A DNA stretch of 64,000 nucleotides from Acidobacteriota bacterium (GCA_021794095.1 JAJYRN010000001.1:62001-126000), one strand, 5' to 3'; positions 19,538-31,418 are shown, numbered from the stretch's first letter. Notes: generated from the sequence alone by a model not told the origin. Numbers and translations: made by a program.

Positions 19538-19571
19538 AGCAGAAGGCCCCGTGTTCGCGGGGCCTTCTGCT
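19538..19571. terminator. Bidirectional hairpin terminator
   Basis: agcagaaggcccc-gtgttcgc-ggggccttctgct between convergent genes. Confidence 0.85.
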
Positions 19572-19584
19572 GCAGGCTGCGGTT

Positions 19585-20046
19585 TCAGCCGAGACTGACG
19601 GAAATCTTCTTGGGCCGCACCTCGGGGCGCTTCGGCACCATGAGGGTCAGCACGCCGTTGCGCAGCTCAGCCACCACCTTCTCGGAATCCACGTCCTCGG
19701 GAAGGGAGAAGGTTCGGCTGAAGCTGCCGTGGCTCCGCTCGGCCAGGTGCCACCGTTCGCCCTCCTGGGCGGCCTCGACCTCGCGCTTGCCGGCCACGGT
19801 GAGGCGGTTCCCCTCCAGGCTGATCTCCAGCTCCGCTTCCTGGATGCCGGGCAGGTCGGCCCGGAACTGATAGGCGTCCGGCCCCTCCTTCACATCAAAG
19901 CTGGGCATGAAAGTGCCCGACGGGGTACTGAGGTCCAGGTCGCGAAGCGGATCCCAGCGCAGGAAGTCGCGCATGAGACGGAAGGGTTCCAGGCTGGCGG
20001 CCGTGGCGGGCAGGACCTGGGGTTCGCGGGTGCGAAGGATGGTCAT
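19585..20046 (-). CDS. Hsp20/alpha-crystallin family small heat-shock protein
   Basis: PSFDVKEGPDAYQFRADLPGIQEAELEISLEGNRLTVAGKRE...GSFSRTFSLPEDVD...GVLTLMVPKRPE. Confidence 0.95.
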   Translation of the reverse strand: MTILRTREPQVLPATAASLEPFRLMRDFLRWDPLRDLDLSTPSGTFMPSFDVKEGPDAYQFRADLPGIQEAELEISLEGNRLTVAGKREVEAAQEGERWHLAERSHGSFSRTFSLPEDVDSEKVVAELRNGVLTLMVPKRPEVRPKKISVSLG

Positions 20047-20245
20047 GGGGTCCTCCTAGAAGGATGGGTTGAGGGGAGATTCAGCCGGTTTCCGCCCGTG
20101 GCGGGGGCATGAATCAAAATACGAATAAAATCTTAGTCAACTTGAATCATCCATCAACCCCCCTCACTCATGGATCTGGAATCTACCCGAATCAAGTCCA
20201 TGGATGGCGCTGCCGACATGACTTCCATTCATCCCAGGAGGCCTC

Positions 20246-21835
20246 ATGTCGCTGACCCGGCGCTTCCGGTTCCATTCCCTGTCGAGCAAGGTGCTGGCCC
20301 TGAGCCTGGTCCCAGTGGCCCTGTTCGTCCTCTTCTTCGTTTTCTACGTCCTGCCGGCCCTCCACAACGCCGTGCTGTCCGCCAAGAAGGATGGTGTCCG
20401 GCAGGTGGTGGAAACGGCCCTCAGCCTGCTCCAGGAGCAGCAGGCGGAGGTGCAGGCCGGCCAACGCAACCTGGAGACCGCCCAGGCCCGCGGCAAGGAG
20501 ATCCTCGAGCACCTCCGCTACGACGGCAACAACTACCTCTGGGCCCAGGCGCCGGGCCCCCGCATCGTGGCCCACGGCGCCCGCCCCGAGTGGGATGGCA
20601 AAGCCACGGATGACCTGGGCGATCCAGTCCTTGCCAAGCTTTTCCGGGATCTGGCAGCGACCGCCCGCCCCCCCCAGGGCGGCTTCCTGGAATACACCTT
20701 CACCAAACCCGGCGAGCAGGGGCTCTTTCCCAAAGTGAGCTACGTCCGGACCTTCGCGCCCTGGGGCTGGACCGTCGGCACCGGGGTCTATGTGGATGAT
20801 GTGGACCGCCAGGTGCGGATCATGGCCACCGCCCTGTTCGCGGGGCTGGCCGCCGTGTCGCTCCTCGTCTTCTTCCTCGCGCGGAGCCTCGCCCGGCACA
20901 TGGTGCGCCCCCTCCAGCAGCTGGTGGCGGGCCTTCGGAACAGCGACCTCTCCCGCCAGATCCCCGTGCTCGCGGAGGATGAGATCGGCCAGGCGGCCCA
21001 GGCTTTCAACGACTACAACGGCGGCATGCGCACGACGGTGCTGGCCGTTTCGGAATACGCGGCACGGGTGGCCTCCGGCAGCACGGAACTGGCGGCTTCC
21101 GCCGAGGAAATGTCCCAGGCCGTGGCCGAGATCGCCCGGGTGAGCGAGGACCTGAAGACCGCCGGGGAACAGGTGTCCGCAGCCATGCACGCCCTCGGCG
21201 CCAACGCCGACCTCGTGGCCACCCGCACCCGGGACGCCGAAGCCCGCAGCCAGGAGGTGGTCCAGGAAACGGGCCGCAGCGCGGAAGCTGGCCAGGGCAC
21301 GGCCCGGGGCATGACGGATATCCAGCAGGTGACCAGCCAGATCGTCCAGGCGGTGACGGTGATCCAGGAGATCGCCCGGCAGACCAACCTGCTGTCCCTC
21401 AATGCCGCCATCGAGGCGGCCAAGGCCGGCGCCCAGGGCAAGGGCTTCGCCGTGGTGGCCGAGGAGGTGCGGAAGCTGGCGGAACGCTCGGGCACGGCCG
21501 CCCGGGAGATCGAGGCGCTCATCCAGCGCACCCAGGAGGTGGTCGCCGGCGGCGTCCAGGGCGTGGACACCACCCTGGCGAGCCTGGAGGCCATCCGCGA
21601 ACGCATCGGCGGCATGGCCCACGGCATCACGGACATCGGCAGCCTTTCCCGCCAACAGGCCAGCACTGGACAGGAGGTGGCCGCGATGATGGCCCAGACC
21701 ACCGGGCGACTGGCCCAGAACGCCTCCGCCACCCACGAATTGGCCAGCACGGTCCAGGAGATTGCCAAGACCTCTGAAGAGCTGGCCCGGGTGGCCGAAG
21801 GCCTGCGCGGCGTGGTGGAGGGATTCAAACTGTAG
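20246..21835 (+). CDS. Methyl-accepting chemotaxis protein with single-Cache-like sensor domain
   Basis: TM + Cache region ([10 protein letters not shown]...[18 protein letters not shown]), HAMP, signalling hairpin [41 protein letters not shown]. Confidence 0.93.
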   Translation: MSLTRRFRFHSLSSKVLALSLVPVALFVLFFVFYVLPALHNAVLSAKKDGVRQVVETALSLLQEQQAEVQAGQRNLETAQARGKEILEHLRYDGNNYLWAQAPGPRIVAHGARPEWDGKATDDLGDPVLAKLFRDLAATARPPQGGFLEYTFTKPGEQGLFPKVSYVRTFAPWGWTVGTGVYVDDVDRQVRIMATALFAGLAAVSLLVFFLARSLARHMVRPLQQLVAGLRNSDLSRQIPVLAEDEIGQAAQAFNDYNGGMRTTVLAVSEYAARVASGSTELAASAEEMSQAVAEIARVSEDLKTAGEQVSAAMHALGANADLVATRTRDAEARSQEVVQETGRSAEAGQGTARGMTDIQQVTSQIVQAVTVIQEIARQTNLLSLNAAIEAAKAGAQGKGFAVVAEEVRKLAERSGTAAREIEALIQRTQEVVAGGVQGVDTTLASLEAIRERIGGMAHGITDIGSLSRQQASTGQEVAAMMAQTTGRLAQNASATHELASTVQEIAKTSEELARVAEGLRGVVEGFKL

Positions 21836-21899
21836 GTCTGTAACTCATGCCGACCCTGCGGCATTCTCTGGAGCGTGCCCTCGCACCCCGGGGAATCCC

Positions 21900-22988
<1,089 letters not shown>

Positions 22989-23798
22989 TCAGCCCTGCAC
23001 CCACACCGGATCGAGGCCCAGCAGCTTCGTCACGGCTTCGCGGCCCCGGGGGCCGGGGTCCACGGTGAATGCGTTCACCCAGGCGTTCACGTAGCGGCCC
23101 ACCATCTCGCGGTCCATGCCGCGGCCGAAGGACTGGCTGTAGTCCACGCTCTCCCAGTGCCGGGCCTGCGCCAGCTCGACACTCTTCCGCATCAGCACCG
23201 CGAAGTGCTGCTTCACCTCCGTGGGCAGCGCCTTCCGGATGGCGTTGCCGCCCATGGGCAGGGGCAGGTCGTAGGCCGCCTTCCACCAGGCGCCCAGATC
23301 CGCCACCAGGTGCAGGCCCGCGTCCCGGTACATGAGCTGGCTTTCGTGGATGAGCAGGCCCGCCTCGAAGCGCCCCGCCGCCACGGCGGGCATGATCTCG
23401 TCGAAGGGCACCAGCTCGATCCGGGGTTCAAACCCCAGCTCCGCGCACCACTTCCGCAGGGAGAGGTAGGCGCTGGTGCGCTTTCCGGGAATGGCCAGGG
23501 TCACATCCTTCAGGGCGGCTGGCGGCATCGGTGTGCGGCTCACCACCAGGGGCCCCGTGCCCTCCTGGATGCTGCTGCCCGCCGTCAGCAGGTCGTAGCG
23601 GTCCTTCAGTTCCGGATAGGCGCCGAAGCTGATGGCCGTGACATCGTACTTGGCTTCCAGCGCCTCGGCATTGAGGCGCTCGATGTCCTTGCGGATGAAT
23701 TCGATCTCGAAGCCCTCGGGGTCGAGCCACCCGAGCGCCAGGGGCGCCATCATGTAGGCGTCGTCGGAATCCGGGCTGTGGGCGATGGTGAAGCGCAT
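22989..23798 (-). CDS. mqnD: 1,4-dihydroxy-6-naphthoate synthase (futalosine menaquinone pathway)
   Basis: MRFTIAHSPDSDDAYMMAPLALGWLDPEGFEIEFIRKDIERLNAEAL...GLLIHESQLMY. Confidence 0.88.
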   Translation of the reverse strand: MRFTIAHSPDSDDAYMMAPLALGWLDPEGFEIEFIRKDIERLNAEALEAKYDVTAISFGAYPELKDRYDLLTAGSSIQEGTGPLVVSRTPMPPAALKDVTLAIPGKRTSAYLSLRKWCAELGFEPRIELVPFDEIMPAVAAGRFEAGLLIHESQLMYRDAGLHLVADLGAWWKAAYDLPLPMGGNAIRKALPTEVKQHFAVLMRKSVELAQARHWESVDYSQSFGRGMDREMVGRYVNAWVNAFTVDPGPRGREAVTKLLGLDPVWVQG

Positions 23799-23847
23799 GG
23801 GTTCTCCTGTATCCAGTGCCGCGGGGATCTTGCTCCCGCTGCGACGG

Positions 23848-24759
23848 TCAAGCCACCTCGCAGGATAGCCCCCGGCCGGTGAAGTAGGCGACCAGGGCGG
23901 CCAGGCGGTCCTCGTCCAGCGCCCGCCCATCCGGCGCGCAGGACAGACGGCGCCCCAGCCCCTCGTACTTGGGCTCGCCCAGGGGGTGGTAGGGCTCCAG
24001 GTCCAGCCGCTCCAGCCCCAGGGACAGCATCAGATCCGCCAGGGCCTCGTGATCGGACGGAGCATCGTTCAAGCCCGGGATGACCGCGTGGCGGATGACC
24101 ACCTTCGCCGGAGCGTGGGCGGCCAGCCAGCGGAGGTTCGCCAGGATGAGCCGGTTGTCCTGGCCCGTCAGCGCGGCGTGCCGCTCCGGATCCAGTGCCT
24201 TGAGGTCGTAGAGGAACAGATCCACCAGGGGCTCGCAGGCCTGCAGATCGCGCAGCGGCGCGTGGCCGCAGGTCTCCACCGCGGTGGCGATGCCCCGCTC
24301 CCGGCAGCCCCGCAGCAGCGCCTCCAGGAAGGCCGGCTGGGCGAAGGGTTCCCCGCCGGAGAACGTCACGCCGCCCCCGGAATTGCGGAAGAAATCCGCA
24401 TCCCGGGCCACCTCCTCCACCACCGCCTCGGCGCGGACCGGACGGCCGACGGCGACCAGGGCGCCCCCGGGGCAGACGGTGGTGCAATCAAGGCCGGCGC
24501 AGGACGCGCAGACCGCCCAATCCGGCACCGGCGCGCCGTGGACGGCCGCCATCGCCTGGTTCGGGCAGGCCTCGACACACCGCAGGCACGCCAGGCAGCG
24601 CTCGGGCACCTGGCGTAGTTCCGTGCTGAAGGCCTGGGACTCGGGATTGCAGCACCAGGCACAGGCCAGCGGGCAGCCCTTCATGAACACGAGGGTGCGG
24701 ATGCCCGGCCCATCGTGGACCGCGTAGGGCTGAATGTCGAAGAGGGTTCCAGTGGCCAT
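23848..24759 (-). CDS. Glycyl-radical enzyme activating protein (radical SAM)
   Basis: DGPGIRTLVFMKGCPLACAWCCNPES (CxxxCxxC) plus ferredoxin-like clusters CLACLRCVEACPNQAM and CASCAGLDCTTVCPGGAL; adjacent to GRE. Confidence 0.95.
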   Translation of the reverse strand: MATGTLFDIQPYAVHDGPGIRTLVFMKGCPLACAWCCNPESQAFSTELRQVPERCLACLRCVEACPNQAMAAVHGAPVPDWAVCASCAGLDCTTVCPGGALVAVGRPVRAEAVVEEVARDADFFRNSGGGVTFSGGEPFAQPAFLEALLRGCRERGIATAVETCGHAPLRDLQACEPLVDLFLYDLKALDPERHAALTGQDNRLILANLRWLAAHAPAKVVIRHAVIPGLNDAPSDHEALADLMLSLGLERLDLEPYHPLGEPKYEGLGRRLSCAPDGRALDEDRLAALVAYFTGRGLSCEVA

Positions 24760-27284
24760 CAGAGGGTGTGCTCGGTCCGCCAGATCACCTGGTCCTGGAG
24801 GGCCCTGCTCATCTCCACCCAGTAGGCGGAGAAGCCCGCCACGCGCACGACGAGGTCGCGGTAGGCCTCGGGACGCGCCTGGGCATCGCGCAGCATGCGG
24901 GAATCCACCACGTTGAACTGCACGTGGAAGCCGGGGCGCTCGAAGTAGGTCTTGATGAGGGCCAGCAGGTTGTTCGAGCCACGCTCGCCCTTGAGCGCCG
25001 ACGGGTGGAATTTCAGGTTCAGGAGGCCGCCGCGGATCTGCGTGTGGTCCACCTTGGAGGAGGAGCGGATCACCGCGGTGGGGCCGTGGGTATCCGTGCC
25101 CGGGAAGGGGCTGGTGACGCCATCAGCCAGGGGCTCCCCGGCCTTCCGGCCATCCGGGAAGGCGCCGCAGGCCTTGCCAAAAGGCACCGGCGTGGAGATG
25201 GCCAGCATGCTGGGATCGTAGGGCTTTCCGAGGAAGTTCTCCTGGCCCCGCACCCACGCGCAGTAGTCCGCGAAGAGATCGAGGAACAGCGCATCCGCCG
25301 CGTCGTCATCGTTGCCCCATTTCGGCGCGTCCAGGGCCTTCCGGTGCAGCACCTCGTGGCCCTCCCAGTTCGCGGCGACCGCGTCCCGGAGTTCCTCCAG
25401 CGTGCAGACGCGGTCCTCGGCGCACAGCTTCTTCACCGCCGCCATGGAATTGGCGACGTTCACCAGCCCCGACGAAAGGGTGGTGGGCGATCCGTTCAGG
25501 ATGGCGCCGCCATCATCCATGCACTTCCCGCGGCCCAGGCAGTCCTGGACGAACACGGAACAGAACACCAGGGGCACGGTGTCCCGGTGGGCCAGCATCA
25601 CGTAGTTCCAGTACTGCTGCCAGTTCCGGATGGTGGTGTGCATCTTGTCACGGAAGGAGCGCTGCACATCCTCGTAGGTGCGGGGCGACACCGCCTCGAA
25701 CAGGCGGAGGCCCGTGAGGGGATCCACCCCATCGTGCAGCACCAGATCGAGCAGCTTCCCGTGATTGATGAAACCGGCCTGCACCACGCCGTAGCTGAGC
25801 CCCTGGAGGGTGGGCTCCGTGCAGCCGCCGATGGCCGCATGCTTGCGGATCAGCTCCACGGGCAGGCCCGAGGTCTTCCGCTCGTGCTCGATGTAGGTCC
25901 TCTGGTTGAAGAAGGCCGGGTAGCCCACGCCGGTCTTCACGCACTCCGCCGCCTTCATCAGGAAGTCCTGGGAGAGCTGGTCGTCGTACCAGACAGAGAG
26001 GGTGGGCTGGGTCATCTGCAGGCGGATCTGCGCGTCCAGGATCGCCCGGCTGAGCTCATTGTCGGCGGGGCGACCGGCCTCGTCCACGCCGCCGAGGATG
26101 AGGTTCTGGTAGAGGTTGCCGTGGCCCAGCCCCTGCCAGCTGAGGCTCGCCACGTACTCGATCTGGGTCATCTTGACGAAGAGCTCCTCGAAGAGCTCCA
26201 CCGCCTCGTCATAGGACACAGAGGCATCCGCCTGGAAATAGGGGTTCAGCACCTGGTCCAGGCGGCCCGGGCTGTAGCCCAGGTGGCTGCCCTCGATGTG
26301 TCCGAGCAGGTAGGTGAACCAGAAGGACTGGAGGGCCTCGCGGAAGGTGCGGGGCGGCTCCGCGGGCACGCGGCGGCAGCTTTCGGCCATCTGCAGCAGG
26401 CGCGCCTTCCGGGCCGGATCCGCCTCGAGGGCGGCCTGCCGCTCGGCTTCTTCCCCATGCCGTTCCGCGAAGACCAGCGCCCCTTCGAGGGTGCGCTTGG
26501 CGGCGCACCAGAAGTGCAGCTTGCCAGCCTCCTGGATGCTGGCCGGCCGGAAGGCTGCGATCCGCGCCTCGATTTCCCCCAGGATGGTCCGGTAGCCCTT
26601 GGCGAGGGCCGTCTCGTAGTCGAGGACCAGGCGCCCTTCCGGACAGGGATCGTGGGGCGCGGTGAAGAGGCCGGTCTCCCAGCCCTGCTCGATGAACGCG
26701 GCCTCCGGGAAGTGCGTCTTCCACAGCCGGTCCCCCTGGGCCATGAAGCACCGGTCCTCCCAGTACTCGCAAATCTCGCGGAAGGCCTCGAAATCCGGGT
26801 TGGCGATGAGGAACTTCCCCGAGAAGACGCGGTACTCCCCCTGCTCCGCCAGGGCCAGGCTCTGCTCGATGCCGCCGCCATGGCCCTGGTCCATGTGTTT
26901 CTGCTGGGCGTCCTGCTGCTCCTGCCGGATCCCCTTGAGGAAGGGGCCGGCCGCGTAGTTGGCGTAGGGGATCGCCCCGCGAATGAACCGGGTCTTGTTG
27001 CCGACGAGCTCGTCCTGGGGATGGATCACGGGCGTCAGGCGCTCCAGGGCGTAGGCATGGTTCTCCGCCCGGCGCTCGAGCACCTCCATGCCATCCGTGC
27101 GCCGGTGGGATTCGGTGAGGAGGCGGATGTAGTCAATGTCCACCATCAGGGGGGCCTGGAGATACCGCGCCTTCAGGAACGCCGTCCGCGCCCCGGAGGG
27201 GCGGCACGTCCCTTCCCGGGGGGTGAAAGGCAGGGCGCAGGCGAGGGTCACGGAAGCCTCCCGGGCCCGTCTGGACCCCGACAT
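24759..27284 (-). CDS. Glycyl-radical enzyme, PFL superfamily, substrate unassigned (arylacetate-decarboxylase-like signature)
   Basis: Thiyl Cys motif AAIGGCTEPTLQG and glycyl-radical motif VRVAGFSAYWVEMSRALQDQVIWRTE near the C-terminus; abuts its activase. Confidence 0.9.
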   Translation of the reverse strand: MSGSRRAREASVTLACALPFTPREGTCRPSGARTAFLKARYLQAPLMVDIDYIRLLTESHRRTDGMEVLERRAENHAYALERLTPVIHPQDELVGNKTRFIRGAIPYANYAAGPFLKGIRQEQQDAQQKHMDQGHGGGIEQSLALAEQGEYRVFSGKFLIANPDFEAFREICEYWEDRCFMAQGDRLWKTHFPEAAFIEQGWETGLFTAPHDPCPEGRLVLDYETALAKGYRTILGEIEARIAAFRPASIQEAGKLHFWCAAKRTLEGALVFAERHGEEAERQAALEADPARKARLLQMAESCRRVPAEPPRTFREALQSFWFTYLLGHIEGSHLGYSPGRLDQVLNPYFQADASVSYDEAVELFEELFVKMTQIEYVASLSWQGLGHGNLYQNLILGGVDEAGRPADNELSRAILDAQIRLQMTQPTLSVWYDDQLSQDFLMKAAECVKTGVGYPAFFNQRTYIEHERKTSGLPVELIRKHAAIGGCTEPTLQGLSYGVVQAGFINHGKLLDLVLHDGVDPLTGLRLFEAVSPRTYEDVQRSFRDKMHTTIRNWQQYWNYVMLAHRDTVPLVFCSVFVQDCLGRGKCMDDGGAILNGSPTTLSSGLVNVANSMAAVKKLCAEDRVCTLEELRDAVAANWEGHEVLHRKALDAPKWGNDDDAADALFLDLFADYCAWVRGQENFLGKPYDPSMLAISTPVPFGKACGAFPDGRKAGEPLADGVTSPFPGTDTHGPTAVIRSSSKVDHTQIRGGLLNLKFHPSALKGERGSNNLLALIKTYFERPGFHVQFNVVDSRMLRDAQARPEAYRDLVVRVAGFSAYWVEMSRALQDQVIWRTEHTL

Positions 27285-27343
27285 CGGATCACCCTACCGG
27301 GAAAGGCACGTTGCGGGGGTCACGCCTGGACTGGCCCCGGGCG

Positions 27344-27865
27344 CTACCCGATCGTTTCGGGATCCTTCGGAGCCAGTTTGTGATGGATGCGCTCCACGGC
27401 CTTGGCGGCGAGGGTGTAGCGGGGGTTCTCCTCCAGGGCCTTCCGGTAGTGCTCCAGGGCGAGCTCCAGCCGGCCCTTGGTCTCGAAGACCCGCCCCAGG
27501 TTGAAATGGGGAAAGCAGTAGCTCTCGTAGCGCTGCGCCTTCAGGGCCATGCGGAGCCAGGGCAGGGCCTCGTCGGGTTCGCCCTGCTCCAGGTAGTAGG
27601 CGCCGATGTCGTTGTAGGGATTGCCGTACTCGGGATCGAGATCAATGGCGCGGTGGCAATCCTCGATCGCCGCGTCGTAGTCCTTCTCGAAGGACCGGGC
27701 CCAGCCGCGGAAGGTGTAGGCCTCCGGCGTGGGGAAGATCTCCAGGGAGCGGGTGTACAGGGCGATGGCCCTGGGAATCTCGCCCTTCATCTGGAGCTCG
27801 TAGGCCTTGGACACCCACTCCTTGGCTTCCTGGCGCTTGTCCTGGCGTTCCAGCTCGTCGCTCAT
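27344..27865 (-). CDS. TPR repeat protein
   Basis: PTPEAYTFRGWARSFEKDYDAAIEDCHRAIDLDPEYGNPYNDIGAYYLEQGEPDEALPWL. Confidence 0.85.
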   Translation of the reverse strand: MSDELERQDKRQEAKEWVSKAYELQMKGEIPRAIALYTRSLEIFPTPEAYTFRGWARSFEKDYDAAIEDCHRAIDLDPEYGNPYNDIGAYYLEQGEPDEALPWLRMALKAQRYESYCFPHFNLGRVFETKGRLELALEHYRKALEENPRYTLAAKAVERIHHKLAPKDPETIG

Positions 27866-27941
27866 GGGGCACCCTCGGGCCTCCCAGGATACGTCCACCG
27901 GACCCGTCCCGCGCGGGCCGGTTCCCTCCTATCCTGGGAAC

Positions 27942-29798
27942 ATGGTGACTGAAGCGCCCGGATCCTACTGCCAGAACTGCCTCGCCTGGAATCCCGGCGA
28001 CCGGGAGACCTGCCTGAAGTGCGGTACGCGCCTGCTCATCCTCACCGGCGACCAGACCTGGGAGGACGAGCCGGAGGATGGCGAGGAGGGCGAGGATCTC
28101 GAGGAGCACCTCCTGGAGCGGATCACCTCTCTGGAGGAGACGCTTCGGCGCGTGGAGACCTACCTGGAGACCGTCTCGGACCAGCTGGGCAAGCTCGAGC
28201 GCAGCGAGGTGATGCTGCGCAACGGCCTCATGGCCCTGGTGCAGGAGATGGAGCAGAATCGCCAGCTGGATGCCCAGAGTTTCTCGGAGCGCTGGGAGCA
28301 CCTGGTGGAGGAGAACCTGAATCTCATCGGGGCGCGGGAACTCTTCACCCGCTACCGGGCCCGCATCCTGCCCATCGCCCGGCCGAAATCCATGCCCCAG
28401 CTCCGGCGGGCGCTGCTGGAGACCACGGCCCTGCTGGAGGGCGGCCGCCTGTCCGAGGCGGCCCAGCGGCTGGATCAGGCCCTGCCCCTCGACCCCAGGA
28501 ACTACGAGCTGATCTTCACCACGGCTTCGCTCCACGAGGCCGCCCGGGATTTCGAACCCGCCGAGATCCTGGCCCGGAAGGCGGTGGGCCTGAGCCCACG
28601 CCATTTCGAGGCCTGGATGCTCCTCGGGAAACTGCTCCAGGAGCTGCCCGGACAGGCCGACCAGGCCATCGAGGCCCTCCATCAGGCCGCCGACATCCGC
28701 CCGGAGGAACCCGAACCCCGCATGCGCCTGGCGGAGCTGCTGCTCGACCAGGAGGATCTGCAAGGCGCCCTGGAGGCCGCCCAGGAAGCCACAACCCGGC
28801 GCCGGGATGGGGAAACCCTCCTTCTGCTGGGAGAGGTCCACCTCGCCCGGGGCGAAGGCGCCCTGGCCGTGCCGGTGCTCAAGGAAGCCAGCAGCCATCT
28901 GCCCGGGGATCTGCCCGTGCGGGAGGCCCTCGCGGAGGCCTACCTGCTCAACCAGGAACGGCCCAAGGCCTTCGCCATCCTCCAGGATCTCCTGGGCCAG
29001 AATCCCGGCGATCCCGACCTCCTCCTCCTGCTGGACGCCGAGGATCACCTCCAGCTCCGGCAGGCGCGGGATGGTTCCCCCTCTACGCGCGCCCTGCTCG
29101 ACGAAGCGGAGGATCTCCTGGAGGCGGACCAGCTCGATGCCGCCGCCATCCTCCTCAAACGCGTCCGTCGCCGGGACCGGAGTCAGCGGGCCGACTGGCT
29201 GGACCTGCGCCTGGCCTTCACCCGGGATCCCGAGAAGCACCTCAAGGCCGCCCTGGATTTCGCCTGCTCCGACCGCCACCCGCGCCTCTGCTTCCTCGCC
29301 CTGCGACTGGTCCTGGAACACCTCATGGCCCAGAAGCGGGAACCCGAGATCGCGCGCGCCCTGGACGCCTTCCTCACCCGCCACCCCAAGAGTACGGGCG
29401 CCTGGGAATCCGCCCTCATGCGCCAGGCCTACCGGCTCATGAATGCCCAGGCCACCGAACAGGATCTGGCCGAAGTGCAGCGCCTCTATGCCCATCCCCT
29501 GCCCGGCCTCGAGCCCCGCGCCCGCACCCTCCTGGGCCAGTACCTGTTGGCCCTCAAGCGGCCCCAGGAGGTCGTGGACCTGCTGGATCCCCTGCTGGAA
29601 CGGGAACCCACCCTCATCAACCACTTCCAGCTCGGCGCCGCGCTGGCCGCCCTGGGGGAGCGGGAAGCCGCCCAGGATCTGCTTCACGCGGGCGTGGATG
29701 CCGATCCCGGCGATCTCAATGAAAGCCAGGCCCAGGGGGTCCGAGGCCAGATCCAGGCCCTCCTGCAGGAGTTGGCCCTGCCCACCCCCACGGCCTGA
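27942..29798 (+). CDS. TPR protein with N-terminal zinc ribbon
   Basis: YCQNCLAWNPGDRETCLKCGTRLL (two CxxC pairs) followed by many TPR-like helices. Confidence 0.85.
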   Translation: MVTEAPGSYCQNCLAWNPGDRETCLKCGTRLLILTGDQTWEDEPEDGEEGEDLEEHLLERITSLEETLRRVETYLETVSDQLGKLERSEVMLRNGLMALVQEMEQNRQLDAQSFSERWEHLVEENLNLIGARELFTRYRARILPIARPKSMPQLRRALLETTALLEGGRLSEAAQRLDQALPLDPRNYELIFTTASLHEAARDFEPAEILARKAVGLSPRHFEAWMLLGKLLQELPGQADQAIEALHQAADIRPEEPEPRMRLAELLLDQEDLQGALEAAQEATTRRRDGETLLLLGEVHLARGEGALAVPVLKEASSHLPGDLPVREALAEAYLLNQERPKAFAILQDLLGQNPGDPDLLLLLDAEDHLQLRQARDGSPSTRALLDEAEDLLEADQLDAAAILLKRVRRRDRSQRADWLDLRLAFTRDPEKHLKAALDFACSDRHPRLCFLALRLVLEHLMAQKREPEIARALDAFLTRHPKSTGAWESALMRQAYRLMNAQATEQDLAEVQRLYAHPLPGLEPRARTLLGQYLLALKRPQEVVDLLDPLLEREPTLINHFQLGAALAALGEREAAQDLLHAGVDADPGDLNESQAQGVRGQIQALLQELALPTPTA

Positions 29799-29824
29799 CC
29801 TGGATCACCGCCCGTTCGATTAAG

Positions 29825-29841
29825 TTGACAAATTTAGTCAG
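29825..29841. promoter_or_regulatory. Candidate suf operator/promoter (near-palindrome overlapping TTGACA)
   Basis: ttgacaaatttagtcag, imperfect palindrome about 33 nt before the sufB start. Confidence 0.4.
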
Positions 29842-29873
29842 AAATACACAATGGAATGACGGGAGCGTGCACG

Positions 29874-31313
29874 ATGAACTCGACCTTCCAGGGGGTCACC
29901 AGCCAGGAGTACAAGTACGGCTTCGTGACGGACATCGAGGCCGACAGCGTTGCCCCGGGCCTGAACGAGGAGGTCATCCGCTTCATTTCGGCCAAGAAGG
30001 GTGAACCCGAGTGGCTGCTTAATTTCCGCCTCAAGGCCTACCGCCACTGGCTGACGCTGGCTGAACCCGGGTGGGCCAAGGTGCAGTATCCGACACCCGA
30101 TTTCCAGAAGATCGTCTACTACAGCGCCCCCAGGCCGAAGAAGGCCCAGTACGCCTCCATGGACGAGGTGGATCCTGAGCTGAAACGCACCTTCGAGAAG
30201 CTGGGCGTGCCCATCCACGAGCAGGAGGCCCTGGCGGGCGTGGCGGTGGATGTGGTGTTCGATTCCGTGAGCGTGACCACCACCTACAAGGAGAAGCTGG
30301 CCGCCGTCGGCATCATCTTCTGCAGCTTCAGTGAGGCGGTGAAGACCCACCCCGACCTGGTGAAGCGCTACCTGGGCAGCGTGGTGCCCCCCACCGACAA
30401 CTTCTACGCGGCCCTCAACAGCGCCGTGTTCACGGATGGCAGCTTCGTCTTCATCCCCAAGGGCGTCGCCTGCCCCATGGACTTGAGCACCTACTTCCGC
30501 ATCAACAACCAGGAATCGGGGCAGTTCGAGCGCACCCTCATCGTCGCGGAGGAGGGCGCCAGCGTCAGCTACCTGGAGGGCTGCACCGCGCCGCAGTTCG
30601 ACACCAATCAGCTGCACGCGGCCGTGGTGGAGCTGGTGGCCCTGGATCACGCCTCCATCAAGTACAGCACCGTGCAGAACTGGTACGCCGGCGACAAGGA
30701 CGGCAAGGGCGGCATCTTCAACTTCGTCACCAAACGCGGCCTCTGCAAGGGCAAGGGCTCGCACATCAGCTGGACCCAGGTGGAGACGGGCAGCGCCATC
30801 ACCTGGAAGTACCCCAGCTGCGTGCTGCTGGGCGACGACAGCATCGGCGAGTTCTACTCCGTGGCCCTCACCAACCACAAGCAGCAGGCCGACACGGGCA
30901 CGAAGATGATCCACATCGGCCGGAACACGAAGAGCACCATCATCAGCAAGGGCATCAGCGCCGGCGACAGCTCCAACAGCTACCGCGGCCTGGTGAAGGT
31001 GCAGCCGAAGGCCGAGGGGGCGCGCAACTTCAGCCAGTGCGATTCCATGCTCATCGGGCACACGTGCAGCGCCAGCACCTTCCCCACCCTCGATGTGCAG
31101 AACCGCAGCGCCCGCATCGAGCACGAAGCCACCACCAGCAAGATCGGCGAAGAGCAGCTCTTCTACTTCCAGCAGCGGGGCATCCCCGCCGAGGAAGCCG
31201 TCAGCATGATCATCAACGGCTTCTGCAAGGATGTCTTCCGCGAGCTGCCCATGGAGTTCGCCGTCGAAGCCACCAAGCTGCTCTCCCTCAAGCTCGAAGG
31301 GAGCGTGGGATAG
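29874..31313 (+). CDS. sufB: Fe-S cluster assembly protein SufB
   Basis: [48 protein letters not shown]...[36 protein letters not shown]. Confidence 0.97.
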   Translation: MNSTFQGVTSQEYKYGFVTDIEADSVAPGLNEEVIRFISAKKGEPEWLLNFRLKAYRHWLTLAEPGWAKVQYPTPDFQKIVYYSAPRPKKAQYASMDEVDPELKRTFEKLGVPIHEQEALAGVAVDVVFDSVSVTTTYKEKLAAVGIIFCSFSEAVKTHPDLVKRYLGSVVPPTDNFYAALNSAVFTDGSFVFIPKGVACPMDLSTYFRINNQESGQFERTLIVAEEGASVSYLEGCTAPQFDTNQLHAAVVELVALDHASIKYSTVQNWYAGDKDGKGGIFNFVTKRGLCKGKGSHISWTQVETGSAITWKYPSCVLLGDDSIGEFYSVALTNHKQQADTGTKMIHIGRNTKSTIISKGISAGDSSNSYRGLVKVQPKAEGARNFSQCDSMLIGHTCSASTFPTLDVQNRSARIEHEATTSKIGEEQLFYFQQRGIPAEEAVSMIINGFCKDVFRELPMEFAVEATKLLSLKLEGSVG

Positions 31314-31319
31314 AGATGG

Positions 31320-31394
31320 AACCGCGAAAGACGCGAATGGACGCGAAACCTCACAGCCATCGCCTTTCGCGATCTTTCGCGCCTTTTTGCGGTT
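31320..31394. repeat. Intergenic hairpin element, variant A (cgaaa motifs)
   Basis: aaccgcgaaagacgcgaatggacgcgaaa ... tttcgcgatctttcgcgcctttttgcggtt. Confidence 0.85.
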
Positions 31395-31418
31395 GATCTT
31401 TCGTTTTTGGAGTTTTAG

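Noticed and set aside
24768-27383. 871-aa plus-strand ORF opposite the glycyl-radical enzyme
   Set aside because: Shadow of a strongly supported gene with catalytic motifs on the minus strand; low-complexity His/Leu/Gly-rich translation.
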